64,000 bases of DNA from Acerihabitans sp047324305 (GTDB taxonomy: Bacteria > Pseudomonadota > Gammaproteobacteria > Enterobacterales > Enterobacteriaceae): contig NZ_CP178740.1 of the NCBI RefSeq assembly GCF_047324305.1, positions 1,798,001 through 1,862,000 on the forward strand. The letters are read 5' to 3'. Of the stretch, positions 24,829 through 33,960 are shown piece after piece. Within the stretch, counting starts at the first letter, position 1. Each line of letters starts with the position of its first letter. The position numbers and the translations under genes are program-made. Under the pieces are notes generated by a model that saw only the letters and a program-made list of their open reading frames with translations, ran no database searches and had not been told where the DNA came from.

Positions 24829-26136
24829 ATGCCCACCATTGCCCTAGATCAATTGCAGCCGCTGCAAAAAACGGCCCGGATCAAAAAGATCCAAACGGTC
24901 TCGCTGATTTTATTATTTATCGCCGGGATCATTAACTTTCTCGATCGCGGCTCGCTGTCCGTCGCCAACCAGGCGATCCGCGGCGATCTGGGATTATCCG
25001 CCACCGAATTCGGCGTCTTGCTGTCGGCCTTTTCGTTATCCTACGGCATAGCCCAATTGCCCAGCGGTATCCTGCTCGACCGCTTTGGCCCGCGCATCGT
25101 GCTCGGCGGCGGCCTGTTCTTTTGGTCGCTGATGCAGGCGCTGGCCGGTTCGGTGAATTCATTTTCCCATTTTATTATGCTGCGCATCGGCCTTGGCATC
25201 GGCGAAGCGCCGTTTATGCCCAGCGGTGTAAAGGTGATCGGCGACTGGTTCCATCCCAGGGAACGCGGCGTGCCGGTGGGCATATTCAATTCCTCCACCA
25301 CCCTCGGGCAAGCTTTTGCCCCGCCGATCCTGGTTGCGCTCCTGCTGGCGTTCGGCTGGCGCACCATGTTTGTGATGATTGGCGTCGCCGGCATTGTCAT
25401 CGCGTTATGCTGGTGCGTCTGGTATCGCAACCGTGAGCGCTTTCCGCTTACCGCCGAGGAGCAGCAATACCTGGATGCTTCCGCCACGCCGCGCAACGTC
25501 ACCCGCCTGTCCTTCGGCGAATGGGGCGCGCTGTTTAAACGCCGCACGGTATGGGGCATGATCCTGGGTTTCAGCGGCGTGAACTATACCGGCTGGCTGT
25601 ATTTGTCCTGGCTGCCGGGCTACCTGCAGGCCGAACGCGGGCTAAGCCTGGCCAATACCGGCTGGGTGGCGGCAATCCCCTTCCTGTTCGGCTCCATCGG
25701 CATGCTGGTCAACGGCGTGGTGGCCGACCGGCTGGCCAAGAAAGGCTATTCCCTGATTAAAAGCCGCAAGACGCTGATCTGCTTTGGCCTGGTGTGCTCC
25801 GCCGCCTGCACCCTGCTGGTGGTACAATCCACGTCCACCACCATGGCGGTGGCCTTTATCAGCCTGGCGCTGTTTTTTATCCATTTCGCCGGTACCTCCG
25901 CCTGGGGGCTGGTGCAGGTCATGGCGCCCTCGCGCATGGTGGCGTCGGTAAGCAGCATCCAGAACTTCGGCAGCTTTATCTGCGCCTCTTTTGCGCCAAT
26001 TGTGACCGGCTGGGTGGTAGATACCACCCACTCGTTTAATCTGGCCTTGATTATTTGTTCATGCGTCACTTTCGCCGGCGCGTTATCTTATTTCTTTATC
26101 GTCAAAAATCCGATTGAAGAACAATCCGCTGCGTAG
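24829..26136 (+). CDS. MFS transporter, hexuronate/sugar-acid type
   Basis: This 435-residue anion:cation symporter family carrier has about twelve hydrophobic segments, with the family pattern IINFLDRGSLSVANQAIRGDLGL after the first helix, and GIAQLPSGILLDRFGPR and LGIGEAPFMPSGVKVIGDWF. ExuT, GudP and DgoT belong here. It is divergent from a UxuR-like regulator and 58 bp before uxuA, so it probably imports a hexuronate or D-mannonate across the inner membrane. GAGGATCC provides a Shine-Dalgarno. The substrate is inferred only from context. Confidence 0.85.
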   Translation: MPTIALDQLQPLQKTARIKKIQTVSLILLFIAGIINFLDRGSLSVANQAIRGDLGLSATEFGVLLSAFSLSYGIAQLPSGILLDRFGPRIVLGGGLFFWSLMQALAGSVNSFSHFIMLRIGLGIGEAPFMPSGVKVIGDWFHPRERGVPVGIFNSSTTLGQAFAPPILVALLLAFGWRTMFVMIGVAGIVIALCWCVWYRNRERFPLTAEEQQYLDASATPRNVTRLSFGEWGALFKRRTVWGMILGFSGVNYTGWLYLSWLPGYLQAERGLSLANTGWVAAIPFLFGSIGMLVNGVVADRLAKKGYSLIKSRKTLICFGLVCSAACTLLVVQSTSTTMAVAFISLALFFIHFAGTSAWGLVQVMAPSRMVASVSSIQNFGSFICASFAPIVTGWVVDTTHSFNLALIICSCVTFAGALSYFFIVKNPIEEQSAA

Positions 26137-26194
26137 CCCTTTGCGGCTCAAAGCCCGGCTACGCACCGCTACGTTAAACAGCAAGGAGTGAATT

Positions 26195-27379
26195 ATGGAA
26201 CATACATGGCGCTGGTACGGCCCTAACGATCCGGTATCGCTGGACGACGCCCGCCAGGCGGGAGCCACCGGTATCGTTACCGCCCTGCACCATATTCCCA
26301 ACGGCGAAATCTGGACCGTCGAGGAAATCAAGAAACGCCAGGCCATCCTGGCGGAAAAAGGACTGGTATGGTCGGTGGTGGAAAGCGTCCCGGTGCATGA
26401 GGATATCAAGACCCACACCGGCAATTACCGCCAGTATATCGCCAATTACCAGCAGTCCCTGCGCAACCTGGGCGCCTGCGGCATCGACACCGTTTGCTAC
26501 AACTTTATGCCGATACTGGACTGGACCCGCACCGATCTGGCCTACCCGATGCCCGACGGATCCCGGGCGCTGCGCTTCGACGCTATCGCCTTCGCGGCAT
26601 TTGAACTGCATATCCTCAAGCGTCCGGGCGCCAAAGAGGACTATAACGCCGATGAGCAGCGCCAGGCGGCGGAGTATTTTGCCGCCATGAGCCAGGAACA
26701 AATCGACCAGCTGACCGCCAATATCATCGCCGGCCTGCCGGGCGCCGAGGAAGGCTACACGCTGGAACAGTTCCTGGAGCAGCTGGCGCGCTACGACGGC
26801 ATCGATAAAGCCAAACTGCGCGAACATATGGCCGAATTCCTCAAGGCCATCGTGCCGGCGGCGCAGGAATCCGGCATCGTGATGGCGGTACACCCGGACG
26901 ATCCGCCGCGTCCGATCCTCGGCCTGCCGCGCATTGTCTCCACCATCGAGGATATGCAATGGCTGAAAGAGACCGTCGACAGCATCAATAACGGCTTTTG
27001 CATGTGCACCGGTTCCTACGGCGTGCGCGCCGATAACGATCTGGTCAAGATGGCCGAAACCTTTGCCGACCGCATCCATTTTGCCCACCTGCGCGCCACC
27101 CGCCGGGAGGAAAACCCGAAAAGCTTCCACGAGGCCGATCACCTGGACGGCGACGTGGATATGGTAGGCGTGGTTAAAGTCATCCTGGCCGAAGAGCAGC
27201 GCCGGCGCAAACAGGGCAATACCCGCGCCATTCCCATGCGCCCGGACCATGGCCACCAGATGCTGGATGATTTAAAGAAAAAAACCAATCCCGGTTATTC
27301 GGCTATCGGACGGCTGCGCGGATTGGCGGAAGTGCGTGGCGTCGAGCTGGCGCTTAAGCAGACTTTTTTTAACGACTAA
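26195..27379 (+). CDS. uxuA: Mannonate dehydratase
   Basis: The 394-residue product has the length and sequence of UxuA: MEHTWRWYGPNDPVSLDDARQAGATGIVTALHHIP at the start, NFMPILDWTRTDL, MAVHPDDPPRPILGLPRI and RPDHGHQM. It is a TIM-barrel metalloenzyme converting D-mannonate to 2-keto-3-deoxygluconate with Fe2+ or Mn2+. The metal ligands lie in HPDDPP, GFCMCTGS and RPDHGH. AAGGAG precedes the ATG. No uxuB or uxaC is in the window, so mannonate may be taken up directly or the other genes lie elsewhere. Confidence 0.95.
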   Translation: MEHTWRWYGPNDPVSLDDARQAGATGIVTALHHIPNGEIWTVEEIKKRQAILAEKGLVWSVVESVPVHEDIKTHTGNYRQYIANYQQSLRNLGACGIDTVCYNFMPILDWTRTDLAYPMPDGSRALRFDAIAFAAFELHILKRPGAKEDYNADEQRQAAEYFAAMSQEQIDQLTANIIAGLPGAEEGYTLEQFLEQLARYDGIDKAKLREHMAEFLKAIVPAAQESGIVMAVHPDDPPRPILGLPRIVSTIEDMQWLKETVDSINNGFCMCTGSYGVRADNDLVKMAETFADRIHFAHLRATRREENPKSFHEADHLDGDVDMVGVVKVILAEEQRRRKQGNTRAIPMRPDHGHQMLDDLKKKTNPGYSAIGRLRGLAEVRGVELALKQTFFND

Positions 27380-27399
27380 GGCGTATCACCGCTGAATGC

Positions 27400-27425
27400 C
27401 GCCCGTTCCCGACCGGGGGCGGGCG
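27400..27425. terminator. Candidate stem-loop between convergent uxuA and yidA
   Basis: CGCCCG and CGGGCG close a GC-rich stem with further internal pairing. There is no good T-run on either side. Confidence 0.35.
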
Positions 27426-27443
27426 CTCTCCGTTCCACACGCC

Positions 27444-28259
27444 TCACGCGTCCAGCACGAGCTGGCGAATGGCCACCGCCACGCCGTCTTCCCAATTGGT
27501 TTTAGTGACAAACTGGCTGGCCGCCTTGATCTCGTCGATGGCATTGCCCATAGCGACGCCGGTGCCGGCGTAGTTAATCATCGCCAGGTCGTTGGCCTGA
27601 TCGCCAATGGTCATGACCTCGTCCGCCGTCAGGTGCAGATGCTCCGCCAGCGCTTTAACGCCCTCGCCTTTATTAGCCTGTTTATTCAGCAATTCCAGAT
27701 AGTATTCGGCACTTTTCATAATGGTGTAGCGCTCATACGCCTGCGCGGGAATGTGGCTAATCGCACGGTCCAGGATGGCCGGCGGGTCAATCATCATCAC
27801 CTTCGGAAAGCGCATGGTGGGGTCCATTTCATCCACGCGGCGGAATTTAAACGGCATACCGGTTAGATAGGCTTCATGAACGGTATAAGGGCTGATATCC
27901 CGATTAGCGGTATAGAGGGTATCGAAGTCCAGCGCGTGAAAATGGACGTTCAGTTGTCGCGACAGCGCCTCCAGATAGCGGTAATCGTTGATATCGAGCG
28001 TGGTCTGCGATATGCATTCACCGTTTACCGTTTTCTGCACCAGGGCGCCGTTATTGGTGATGCAGTATTGTCCTTCGCCAAGCAGATTTAACTCCAGCAG
28101 ATAGCGCTGCACCCCGATAAAAGGCCGGCCGGTGGCCAGCGCCACATAAACGCCTTTCTTTCGCGCCGCGTCTATGGCCTGCCTGACCGCCGGGGTGATC
28201 TCATGCTGCGGGTTCAGCAGCGTCCCGTCCATATCAATTGCTATCAGTTTTATCGCCAT
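27444..28259 (-). CDS. yidA: Sugar-phosphate phosphatase YidA (HAD, Cof type)
   Basis: The 271-residue protein matches E. coli YidA: MAIKLIAIDMDGTLL, TTLYTANRDISPYTVHEA-type central segment and the ending EDGVAVAIRQLVL. HAD motifs are DMDGT (nucleophile Asp), ALATGRP (motif II), Lys in NKGEGVKAL and GDQANDLAMI (motif IV). YidA hydrolyses several sugar phosphates in the cytoplasm. The ATG at 28259 after GAGGA is chosen over the upstream 28286. Its place beside the dgo region and gyrB is as in E. coli, but yidB is missing next to it. Confidence 0.95.
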   Translation of the reverse strand: MAIKLIAIDMDGTLLNPQHEITPAVRQAIDAARKKGVYVALATGRPFIGVQRYLLELNLLGEGQYCITNNGALVQKTVNGECISQTTLDINDYRYLEALSRQLNVHFHALDFDTLYTANRDISPYTVHEAYLTGMPFKFRRVDEMDPTMRFPKVMMIDPPAILDRAISHIPAQAYERYTIMKSAEYYLELLNKQANKGEGVKALAEHLHLTADEVMTIGDQANDLAMINYAGTGVAMGNAIDEIKAASQFVTKTNWEDGVAVAIRQLVLDA

Positions 28260-28422
28260 CTTATCCTCGTTATATAATATCATCACGACCTGAACACCGC
28301 CGTGGCGTACCGCTTTCAGATTAGCGCGCTAACGATATAATAATAGCTCAATTTGATGTTATAAAAATAGCAATTTATCACGCCGAATGCTGCGGGTTAA
28401 AGAATTCTCCGGCGCGTGGCAT

Positions 28423-30111
28423 CTATATTCGGGGGTTCATTGCCGTGGATTTTTGATTGCTCGCATATCCTAACGCCCATTTGCGGCTATTCATTGCGAC
28501 AGAATGGCTTTTTAATATTACCTCGATATCTTTGCGTTGGTTTTTTACCGCCAACCCTAAGGCTGTAAAGCCATTTTTTTCGGCGATATGTATATCAATT
28601 TCATCACAGTCTAATAAATTCAACACCATTTTTGTTTCTCCCTTAACCACAGCCTGCATCAGGGCGGTAACGCCGAAGTTATTTTTACAATTTATAATAA
28701 CATCAAGTTTATCCTTCACATAATCGTACGCATTATCGTCATTATGGCAGACGGCGGCATGAAGAAAGGTATTGCCATTTTTATCTTTATTAAGAGGATT
28801 TACCTTTCCATTAATGAAATACCATTTATACAACGCAAAAATATTTTCTTCCATAAAATCATTTAAAACACTGTAACGATCGCCGCACCAGTCTAAACAA
28901 AAATTATTGAGCAGCAATTCCGACGGTGTATTGATAATAGCAAAGCGGAGTAGATCGTCGTCTAAAACGCCTTGAACCTTTTCCGAACACAATGCCACCA
29001 AGGTTAACGGCCCTCTAAAGACACTTTCGTACTCCACCCAAAAAAAACCATTAAATGATTTTACAATAATTCTACCAAAAATAAGAACATGCTTAATATG
29101 AAATACAATCTCTTTATTATTTTCCGCCGCCAATGCTTCCGCTAAAGCGCCATAAATAGCATCGGCATCCTTAAGTAAGAAGGGCCGATTGTTATCCACA
29201 TTGCGCGCCAGGACCGTGTTGAGATCGACCGGCGGGCTCGATAATTGCGCAAATTTTTCCACCGCCTGATGACCGCACTCGCTAAAATACCGCATCCCGT
29301 CGATGTCCAGGTGATGCCCCGGCTCATTAAGGATCTTCTCTATCCTATGGCGTATCATGTTGCCAATGTCTTTAATAACACTGACAATATCTACTGCCCG
29401 GTTAAGTTGTTCAAGCAAAGGCAAGAAATAAGGCTCCGTCTCGGATAGTATATACTTGCCGACAGTGTTATTTTTATATAAATATTGATATAACCAATTA
29501 GCTTTTGTCAAATGACCTTTGTACGCATTAATGTATTGCTTCCTTTTGCCATCATCAAAATATTGATGATGGCATGCGACATGTTGTGCCAGCATGGCGT
29601 TAATGATGTCGCACCTTCTGGTGTATACATGCCCGCTAACCGCTTTAAAGCCATCAATCGCCGAATCCGCAAGTAAGATGGCGGTCAAAACTTCCCCTAC
29701 GTTTTTTTTCAAACTTTTGAAAATATCGCCAAACGAGTCTTTAATATGAACGTTTGCAATAGAAAAACAATTGGAATTTAACTGTCTAAAACTATGCAAA
29801 CATTGGTTAAGATTGATGTACAGAAGCCTTTTTGATTCAGCACTGAAATTTTCATAATGATTTAATTTTTCGCAAAAACTGATGATATCTGTACGGAATT
29901 GATCATGGCACTCCAGAAGTTCCGCAATAGCGATTAAATCATTCTCTGTTTGCTTAATATAGTGTTTGAACGCGTCGCTCTTTTCAAAATTCTCATAACT
30001 GCCGTATTTTTCCGCCGTATAAATTATTCTTGCTGTCGGGGGCGCCGGTTCCGAGACGGAGTGATCGAAGACGGACGGGGGGTAATAAACAGACGCTGTA
30101 ATAACCTGCAT
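28423..30111 (-). CDS. Large hypothetical protein with C-terminal ankyrin repeats
   Basis: The 562-residue product is soluble, with no signal peptide or membrane segment. Residues 438-534 form about three ankyrin repeats (NGNTFLHAAVCHND, FGVTALMQAVVKGET, NGFTALGLAVKNQRKD). The first 430 residues are mostly helical and match nothing I recognise. A basic 28-residue tail follows. The gene is visibly AT-richer than its neighbours and uses AAA, ATA, TTA and AAT freely, a sign of acquisition. AGGAGAG precedes the ATG. It occupies the yidB site between yidA and gyrB. A host-interaction or secreted-effector role is possible, but nothing in the sequence proves it. Confidence 0.75.
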   Translation of the reverse strand: MQVITASVYYPPSVFDHSVSEPAPPTARIIYTAEKYGSYENFEKSDAFKHYIKQTENDLIAIAELLECHDQFRTDIISFCEKLNHYENFSAESKRLLYINLNQCLHSFRQLNSNCFSIANVHIKDSFGDIFKSLKKNVGEVLTAILLADSAIDGFKAVSGHVYTRRCDIINAMLAQHVACHHQYFDDGKRKQYINAYKGHLTKANWLYQYLYKNNTVGKYILSETEPYFLPLLEQLNRAVDIVSVIKDIGNMIRHRIEKILNEPGHHLDIDGMRYFSECGHQAVEKFAQLSSPPVDLNTVLARNVDNNRPFLLKDADAIYGALAEALAAENNKEIVFHIKHVLIFGRIIVKSFNGFFWVEYESVFRGPLTLVALCSEKVQGVLDDDLLRFAIINTPSELLLNNFCLDWCGDRYSVLNDFMEENIFALYKWYFINGKVNPLNKDKNGNTFLHAAVCHNDDNAYDYVKDKLDVIINCKNNFGVTALMQAVVKGETKMVLNLLDCDEIDIHIAEKNGFTALGLAVKNQRKDIEVILKSHSVAMNSRKWALGYASNQKSTAMNPRI

Positions 30112-30353
30112 AATCTCTCCTGGTAAGACATTTTATATTTAACGCCAATTAAATAGATGATACATTTTTTAATTGATTTGACTCGGATCGACGGACTGGC
30201 GGTCAACGCAGACCTTACCCGGTTCATCATAATGTGTGTTGCTAATAGTAAATACAAGATGTGCACGGACCGCAGATTATCTCTTTTCAACCTGTTGTTA
30301 TTTTATTTATTATTCACTGTTTTTTTGCAAAAAAACGGGCGATAACCGATGAT
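30112..30353. other. AT-rich intergenic region upstream of the ankyrin gene
   Basis: This holds the promoter region of the ankyrin gene and a short run of T-rich sequence. No further gene is seen. Confidence 0.5.
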
Positions 30354-30387
30354 AAAAAAAAAACCCGTGCAGCCAAAGGCGCACGGG
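30354..30387 (-). terminator. Rho-independent terminator after gyrB
   Basis: On the minus strand CCCGTGC and GCACGGG (with inner GCC/GGC) form a stem followed by ten T residues. Confidence 0.93.
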
Positions 30388-30408
30388 CATTTTATCTTTA
30401 GTATAATA

Positions 30409-32823
30409 TCAGATATCGATATTGGCCGCCTTCAGGGCATTCTCTTCAATAAAGGCGCGGCGTGGTTCCACCGCGTCGCCCATCAGCGTGGTAAACAGCA
30501 GGTCGGCGGCAATGGCGTCCTTGACCGTGACACGCAGCATACGGCGGCTTTCCGGGTCCATGGTGGTCTCCCACAATTGCTCCGGGTTCATTTCCCCCAG
30601 GCCTTTATAGCGCTGGATAGCCAGACCGCGACGGGATTCCTTCACCAGCCACTCCAGCGCCTGCTCAAAGGTGGTCACCGTCAAACGGCGTTCGCCGCGT
30701 TCCACAAAGGCGTCTTCTTCCACCAGGCCGCGCAGTTTTTCACCCAGGGTGCAGAGCTTGCGGTATTCGCCGCCATGGACAAATTCAAAATCAAGCACAT
30801 AGTCGGTATCGACGCCATGGGTACGGATGCGCAGCACCGCCTCATACTGCTGACGCTCGCGGTTTTCACGAACTTCAAAACTGTAGTTGCTGCCGTGCTT
30901 TTCGTTCTGGTTCAAATCCGCCACCAGCGCGGCAATCCAGGCGGTCACGCGGTCCCGGTCGGCCAGATCCGCTTCATTGAGCGAAGGCTGGTAAATCAGG
31001 TGATTGAGCAGCGCGCGCGGGTAGCGGCGTTCCATGCGGCCAATCATTTTCTGTACCGCATAGTGTTCGGCCACCAGGCTTTCCAGCGGCGCGCCGGCCA
31101 GCGACGGAGCGTGCTCGTTGGTATGCAGGGCCGCGCCGTCCATCGCCAGGGCAATCTGGTATTGGTCCATGGCGTCATCGTCCTTGATGTACTGTTCCTG
31201 CTTGCCTTTTTTCACCTTATACAACGGCGGCTGGGCAATGAACACATGGCCGCGCTCGATGATTTCCGGCATCTGACGATAGAAGAACGTCAGCAGCAGG
31301 GTACGGATATGGGAACCGTCGACGTCGGCATCGGTCATAATGATGATATTGTGATAGCGCAGTTTATCGGGATTATATTCATCCCGGCCGATGCCGCAGC
31401 CCAGCGCGGTAATCAGCGTGGCCACCTCCTGGGAGGAGAGCATCTTGTCAAAGCGCGCTTTCTCGACGTTGAGGATCTTGCCCTTCAGCGGCAAAATCGC
31501 CTGGTTTTTACGGTTACGGCCCTGCTTGGCGGATCCGCCGGCCGAGTCCCCTTCCACCAGGTACAGTTCTGATAAGGCCGGATCGCGTTCCTGGCAATCC
31601 GCCAGCTTGCCCGGCAGGCCCGCCAGGTCCAGCGCGCCTTTGCGGCGGGTCATTTCACGCGCTTTGCGGGCTGCTTCACGGGCGCGCGCGGCGTCGATGA
31701 TCTTGCCCACCACGATTTTGGCGTCGGTGGGGTTTTCCAGCAAATAGGCCACCAGACGCTCGTTCATCTGGGTTTCCACCGCGGTTTTCACTTCAGACGA
31801 CACCAGTTTGTCCTTGGTCTGGGAAGAGAACTTAGGATCGGGCACTTTCACCGATACCACGGCAATCAGGCCTTCGCGGGCGTCGTCGCCGGTGGCGCTG
31901 ACCTTGGCCTTTTTGCTGTAGCCTTCTTTATCCATGTACGAATTCAGGGTACGGGTCATGGCGGCGCGAAAGCCGACCAGATGGGTACCGCCGTCACGCT
32001 GCGGGATATTGTTGGTGAAGCAATAAATGTTTTCCTGGAAACCATCGTTCCACTGCAGCGCGATTTCCACGCCGATACCGTCTTTTTCCGTGGAGAAATA
32101 AAACACGGTGGGATGGATCGGGTTTTTATTCTTGCTCAGGTATTCCACAAACGCCTTGATGCCGCCCTGGTAGTGGAAGTGATCTTCTTTATCGTTACGC
32201 TTGTCCTTCAGGCGGATGGACACGCCGGAATTCAGGAAGGACAGTTCGCGCAGGCGCTTGGCCAGGATTTCATATTGAAATTCTACGTTATTGGTAAAGG
32301 TGGCGAAGCTCGGCCAGAAGCGGATGGTGGTGCCGGTCTGGTCGGTTTCACCGACCACCGCCAGCGGCGCCTGCGGAATCCCGCCCAGGTAGGTCTGCTC
32401 ATGGACGCGGCCTTCGCGCCGCACTACCAGTTCCAGCTTTTCCGACAGGGCGTTGACGACGGAAATACCCACGCCGTGCAATCCACCCGACACTTTATAC
32501 GAGTTATCATCGAACTTACCGCCGGCATGCAGTACGGTCATGATCACTTCTGCGGCGGAAATGCCTTCTTCTTCATGGATGCCGGTGGGGATCCCACGCC
32601 CGTCATCCTGGACCGATACGGAGTTATCTTCGTGGATTGTAACCACGATTTCTTTACAATGGCCGGCGAGGGCTTCGTCAATTGAGTTATCCACAACCTC
32701 GAATACCATATGGTGCAGACCGGTGCCGTCATCCGTATCACCGATGTACATCCCTGGGCGTTTACGCACCGCGTCCAGTCCTTTGAGTACTTTGATACTT
32801 GAGGAGTCATAAGAATTCGACAT
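30409..32823 (-). CDS. gyrB: DNA gyrase subunit B
   Basis: The 804-residue protein has the same length as E. coli GyrB and near-identical ends (MSNSYDSSSIKVLKGLDAVRKR and EENALKAANIDI). GyrB supplies the ATPase of gyrase, which with GyrA puts negative supercoils into DNA. Domains in order are GHKL ATPase (about 1-220, with GRGIPTG and GGLHGVG), transducer (220-390), TOPRIM (EGDSAGGSAKQGRNR and DADVDGSHI) and the C-terminal GyrA/DNA-binding tail with the Gram-negative insertion. The start is the ATG at 32823, 18 nt after recF. Gyrase promoters are supercoiling-sensitive, but none is assigned here. Confidence 0.98.
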   Translation of the reverse strand: MSNSYDSSSIKVLKGLDAVRKRPGMYIGDTDDGTGLHHMVFEVVDNSIDEALAGHCKEIVVTIHEDNSVSVQDDGRGIPTGIHEEEGISAAEVIMTVLHAGGKFDDNSYKVSGGLHGVGISVVNALSEKLELVVRREGRVHEQTYLGGIPQAPLAVVGETDQTGTTIRFWPSFATFTNNVEFQYEILAKRLRELSFLNSGVSIRLKDKRNDKEDHFHYQGGIKAFVEYLSKNKNPIHPTVFYFSTEKDGIGVEIALQWNDGFQENIYCFTNNIPQRDGGTHLVGFRAAMTRTLNSYMDKEGYSKKAKVSATGDDAREGLIAVVSVKVPDPKFSSQTKDKLVSSEVKTAVETQMNERLVAYLLENPTDAKIVVGKIIDAARAREAARKAREMTRRKGALDLAGLPGKLADCQERDPALSELYLVEGDSAGGSAKQGRNRKNQAILPLKGKILNVEKARFDKMLSSQEVATLITALGCGIGRDEYNPDKLRYHNIIIMTDADVDGSHIRTLLLTFFYRQMPEIIERGHVFIAQPPLYKVKKGKQEQYIKDDDAMDQYQIALAMDGAALHTNEHAPSLAGAPLESLVAEHYAVQKMIGRMERRYPRALLNHLIYQPSLNEADLADRDRVTAWIAALVADLNQNEKHGSNYSFEVRENRERQQYEAVLRIRTHGVDTDYVLDFEFVHGGEYRKLCTLGEKLRGLVEEDAFVERGERRLTVTTFEQALEWLVKESRRGLAIQRYKGLGEMNPEQLWETTMDPESRRMLRVTVKDAIAADLLFTTLMGDAVEPRRAFIEENALKAANIDI

Positions 32824-32841
32824 CAACGTTTCTCGCTCATT

Positions 32842-33936
32842 TTAAACTTCGGATTGAATACGTATTTTACCTTGTTCCACCTGGAACATCCTGCCCTTTT
32901 CATCCGTAATATCACGGATTTGTTCAGCGCTCAGCGCGCTGACAAACACCTGTGCCCGGGTGGCTTTCAGGCGCTCCGCCAGTAACCGGCGCCGGCCGGT
33001 ATCCAGCTCGGAAGCGAAGTCGTCTATCAGGTAGAGACACCGCCGCCCGCTCTGGCGGGTGAGAAATTCGCCCTGCGCCAAACGCAGGGCGCACATCAAT
33101 AATTTAAGCTGCCCGCGCGAGAGGATATCCTCCACCGGCACCCCGTCGGCGCGAATGCGAAAGTCCGCTTTATGCGGGCCGGATGCAGTATAGGTCAAGG
33201 CCCGATCGCGCTCAAACTGACGCTCCAGCAGCTCGCCGTAATCGCTCTCGCGATCCCATCCGCGCTGGAAGCTGAAATCCAGCTGGAACTCCGGCAAAAA
33301 CTGGGCGCAGGTGGCGGTGATATCCACCGCTATCGCCGCGCTGTAGTCGGCGCGCCATTGGCTAATCCTGGCGGTCAGGGGCACCAGTTCCTGATCCCAG
33401 GCGCGCAGCTGCGCGTACCGGCTGACCTGGCGCAGCGCCGCATTCCGCTGCCGGAGCAGGCGCTTGAGGTTGCTCCAGGCATTGAAAAAATCGGGATCGT
33501 GATGAAAGCACCCCCAGTCCATAAAGGCGCGACGGTATTTCGGCCCCCCGTTAAGCAGGGTGAATCCTTCGGGAGTAATCAGCTGCATCGGCAGCAGTTG
33601 GGCCAGTTCGGCGATTTTATGGCCGTCGCTGCCGTCGATGCGCACCCGGCTATCGCCCTGGCGGCTTTTACTTAAGCCCACCGAGGATTGGCGGTCGTCC
33701 GCCGTATTGCCGTCAATGCGGCCATGGAGGGTAAATTCCGGCTGCTCATGGCGGATAACGCGCCCAATCTGCAAACTGCGGAACGCCCGGCCGTGCCCGA
33801 GGGTGTAAATGGCTTCCAGCACGCTGGTCTTCCCGCTGCCGTTGGCGCCGACCAGAAAATTAAAATCGGCCGCCAGGGCCAGATCGGCGGACTCGATATT
33901 ACGAAAATCACGGATAAGCAGGCGGGACAAGGCCAT
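32842..33936 (-). CDS. recF: DNA replication and repair protein RecF
   Basis: The 364-residue SMC-like ATPase starts as in E. coli (ALSRLLIRDFRNIESADLAL) and carries Walker A GANGSGKTS. The signature LSRGQLKLLMCALRLAQ and Walker B YLIDDFASELD follow in the C-terminal half. RecF with RecO and RecR loads RecA at gaps in single-stranded DNA. It is about seven residues longer than E. coli RecF (357). It lies between dnaN (24 nt) and gyrB (18 nt) in the classic dnaA-dnaN-recF-gyrB operon. Confidence 0.97.
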   Translation of the reverse strand: MALSRLLIRDFRNIESADLALAADFNFLVGANGSGKTSVLEAIYTLGHGRAFRSLQIGRVIRHEQPEFTLHGRIDGNTADDRQSSVGLSKSRQGDSRVRIDGSDGHKIAELAQLLPMQLITPEGFTLLNGGPKYRRAFMDWGCFHHDPDFFNAWSNLKRLLRQRNAALRQVSRYAQLRAWDQELVPLTARISQWRADYSAAIAVDITATCAQFLPEFQLDFSFQRGWDRESDYGELLERQFERDRALTYTASGPHKADFRIRADGVPVEDILSRGQLKLLMCALRLAQGEFLTRQSGRRCLYLIDDFASELDTGRRRLLAERLKATRAQVFVSALSAEQIRDITDEKGRMFQVEQGKIRIQSEV

Positions 33937-33960
33937 TTAACACACTACCTTACCACATCT

